This document shows positions 62,827 to 64,000 of a stretch of DNA of 64,000 nt, piece after piece (position 1 is the stretch's first letter; each line of letters opens with the position of its first letter). Below the pieces are notes generated by a model. It had not been told where the DNA came from. It saw nothing but the letters and a program-made list of their open reading frames with translations, and did no database searches. The DNA comes from Bradyrhizobium sp. SRL28 (GTDB lineage: Bacteria > Pseudomonadota > Alphaproteobacteria > Rhizobiales > Xanthobacteraceae), in assembly GCF_018596315.1 (NCBI RefSeq), contig NZ_JAHEAG010000003.1, positions 124,001 to 188,000 of the forward strand, given 5' to 3'. Made by a program: the position numbers and the translations under genes.

Positions 62827-63204
62827 TCAGAAGCCGCTCCAGTAAGGCGGCATGCCGTAATAGCGATGCAGCTCGGCTTCCTTCGCGCGATCGCCCCAGT
62901 CGAAATCCTTGTCCGCCTGGAATGACGGCGCGCGCTTCAGCTCTTCATCGTCGATGTCGAGTTCGTAGGCTTCGAACTTCGTGTTGTAGCGAAGCCGTCC
63001 CCAGGGCAACGGAATCAGATTGGCCCCGATGCCCAGAAACCCGCCGAAACTCAGGATTGCATAGGATACTTTACCCGTGACCTTGTCGATCATCAGCCGT
63101 TCGATATGGCCGATCATGTCTCCATTCGGCCGACGCACCGCGGTCCCCTCGACGCGGTCGCTCGCGATCAACTGATGCGGCTTGGCCATGACGTCGCTTG
63201 TCAT
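62827..63204 (-). CDS. Cytoplasmic PRC-barrel protein
   Basis: A 125-aa PRC-barrel protein (HQLIASDRVEGTAVRRPNGD, MIGHIERLMIDKVTGKVSYA, ILSFGGFLGIGANLIPLPWG) without signal peptide and with a charged C-terminal tail. The start at 63204 (MTSDVMAKP) has GGAGAGG at good spacing, and the longer frame is not needed. Its GGFLGIG motif parallels GGFLGVG in the exported paralogue 95 bases downstream, so the two likely share ancestry. Confidence 0.87.
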   Translation of the reverse strand: MTSDVMAKPHQLIASDRVEGTAVRRPNGDMIGHIERLMIDKVTGKVSYAILSFGGFLGIGANLIPLPWGRLRYNTKFEAYELDIDDEELKRAPSFQADKDFDWGDRAKEAELHRYYGMPPYWSGF

Positions 63205-63278
63205 TGGACCTCTCCACACATCTTGTAGCGGAACCAACGTCGCAATCGCCGCCCGGTTCCTTCCAGCCGGAAATGAGA

Positions 63279-63310
63279 CAACCATCCTTCCCTTTCGGGA
63301 AGGATGGTTG
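63279..63310. terminator. Perfect hairpin terminator
   Basis: CAACCATCCTTCCC and GGGAAGGATGGTTG pair perfectly around TTTC. It lies between the PRC-barrel gene start and the end of the minus-strand gene at 63354, which it would terminate. Confidence 0.9.
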
Positions 63311-63353
63311 TTGCGTCGCTTGTCCGCTCCGCGCGAAAACGCGGTCCGCGAGC

Positions 63354-63929
63354 TCAGCTTTGATAATCGATCAGCAATGCCGAGAAGGAACCGCTGCTGC
63401 TCGTGCTTGAACTACCGGTTGCACCGTAGGTCGTCGATGATGAAGCCGACAGCGATTCCTGGAGCGATTGCAGGAACTGCTTGAGAATGTCGTCGATCGA
63501 CGTCGAAGTCGTGCTCGACGAAGTATCATCGCTGGAGTCCGCAGGCGGCGGACCGCCGGGACCACCCGGAGGAGGACCGCCGGCGCCGCCCGGACCGCCA
63601 GCCCCGCCGGGGCCGTTGGCGAAGGCGGCCTTGAAGATGCCCTGCAGTTCAGTGGCCTGATCGCTGGTCAGCTTGCCGCTGGAAACTTCGCCGGCGATCA
63701 GATCGTCGATCTTCGATTTGAGTTGGTCGGGCGACGGCCGCGTGCCGCTGGCCTGGTCGCTGGCGCGGCTCGCCTGCATCGCCGAATCGATATCGGTCAG
63801 CGCCGCCGACAATGCGTCCTGGTCGGACGACTTGATGGCACCGGATTTTACTTCGGACAGCAACTCATCCTGCAACTTCTGAAGAGGCGACTGGTAGGTC
63901 TGGGCCGAGGCCGCCGAGATCGAGGTCAT
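63354..63929 (-). CDS. Low-complexity protein of unknown function
   Basis: A 191-aa protein without signal peptide. An N-terminal helical region (SAQTYQSPLQKLQDELLSEV) and a second (SPDQLKSKIDDLIAGEVSSG) include the SGxLTSDQATELQ pattern common in EF-hand-like helical repeats. Then come a Gly-Pro run (about residues 105-128) and a Ser/Thr-rich region with a helix (DDILKQFLQSLQESL). The plan suggests an assembly or secreted-matrix protein. Function unknown. Confidence 0.7.
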   Translation of the reverse strand: MTSISAASAQTYQSPLQKLQDELLSEVKSGAIKSSDQDALSAALTDIDSAMQASRASDQASGTRPSPDQLKSKIDDLIAGEVSSGKLTSDQATELQGIFKAAFANGPGGAGGPGGAGGPPPGGPGGPPPADSSDDTSSSTTSTSIDDILKQFLQSLQESLSASSSTTYGATGSSSTSSSGSFSALLIDYQS

Positions 63930-64000
63930 GATAGCTCCGAGCGTTCGTAAATGACGTCACGACGGTAGGGTTAACGACCTTAACGAGATCTTTTCGCCCG

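Noticed and set aside
1..64000. CRISPR arrays, complete insertion sequences, prophage, tRNA genes
   Set aside because: No regularly spaced direct repeats, transposase frames, phage structural genes or tRNA-like folds were noticed while reading. A dedicated tRNA and repeat search could still find one.

Overview
The window is a high-GC alphaproteobacterial chromosome segment. I read it as Bradyrhizobium or a very close relative (Bradyrhizobiaceae). The reasons are the dcw gene order, the DUF1236, DUF2147 and PRC-barrel secreted proteins, the type-A rnpB, the phosphatidylcholine pathway (psd, pmtA) and several families of rhizobial palindromic repeats. No database search was possible, so all family calls come from reading motifs.

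1-13.1 kb, minus strand: division and cell-wall (dcw) cluster. In transcription order it runs rsmH, ftsL, ftsI, murE, murF, mraY, murD, [two non-dcw genes], ftsW, murG (cut by the window edge). Most junctions overlap or nearly touch. The exception is a 2.6 kb stretch between murD and ftsW that carries a membrane protein with a GAG-repeat-encoded Leu run and a DUF5107 exported protein, with repeat elements on both sides of the latter. No mraZ is seen upstream of rsmH.

13.7-22.7 kb: mixed housekeeping and accessory genes. These are an AmpD-like amidase, a PAS-YciI-ECF42 sigma unit, rnpB (RNase P RNA), two alpha/beta hydrolases flanking an AraC regulator, a TSUP permease and an EamA transporter. 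Palindromic repeats punctuate the gaps.

22.8-26.85 kb: a lower-GC accessory island of very small genes. It includes a tight run of four small minus-strand ORFs (64, 45, 46 and 62 codons, two with a predicted membrane segment), a 27-aa membrane peptide, a DUF1236 protein, a SnoaL-like protein, and a frameshifted RecG/AlbA-type ATPase pseudogene.

26.9-36.8 kb: transport and signalling. There is an ABC exporter, an EmrAB-type efflux pair with a divergent TetR regulator and a perfect 21-bp operator-like palindrome between them, a TonB-dependent siderophore receptor, a GGDEF remnant, a PilZ protein and a KTSC-like secreted protein.

36.8-41.1 kb: a three-gene molybdoenzyme operon joined by 4-bp overlaps. 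TetR is followed by a fused [2Fe-2S]/molybdopterin subunit and an FAD subunit with an extra Cys cluster.

41.1-51.7 kb: mostly exported or envelope proteins (extensin-like lipoprotein, two divergent DUF2147 paralogues with two CRP-like sites between them, a FecR-domain protein with a Pro-Gly-Gln repeat tail), plus a small DnaB-like ATPase and a Nudix hydrolase.

51.7-64 kb: membrane lipid genes (psd, pmtA, a GT4 glycosyltransferase, an Mpo1-like membrane protein), a PLP aminotransferase whose start codon overlaps that of psd, a TAXI-type binding protein, an L,D-transpeptidase, a DUF4403 protein, dodecin, two PRC-barrel proteins and a low-complexity protein.
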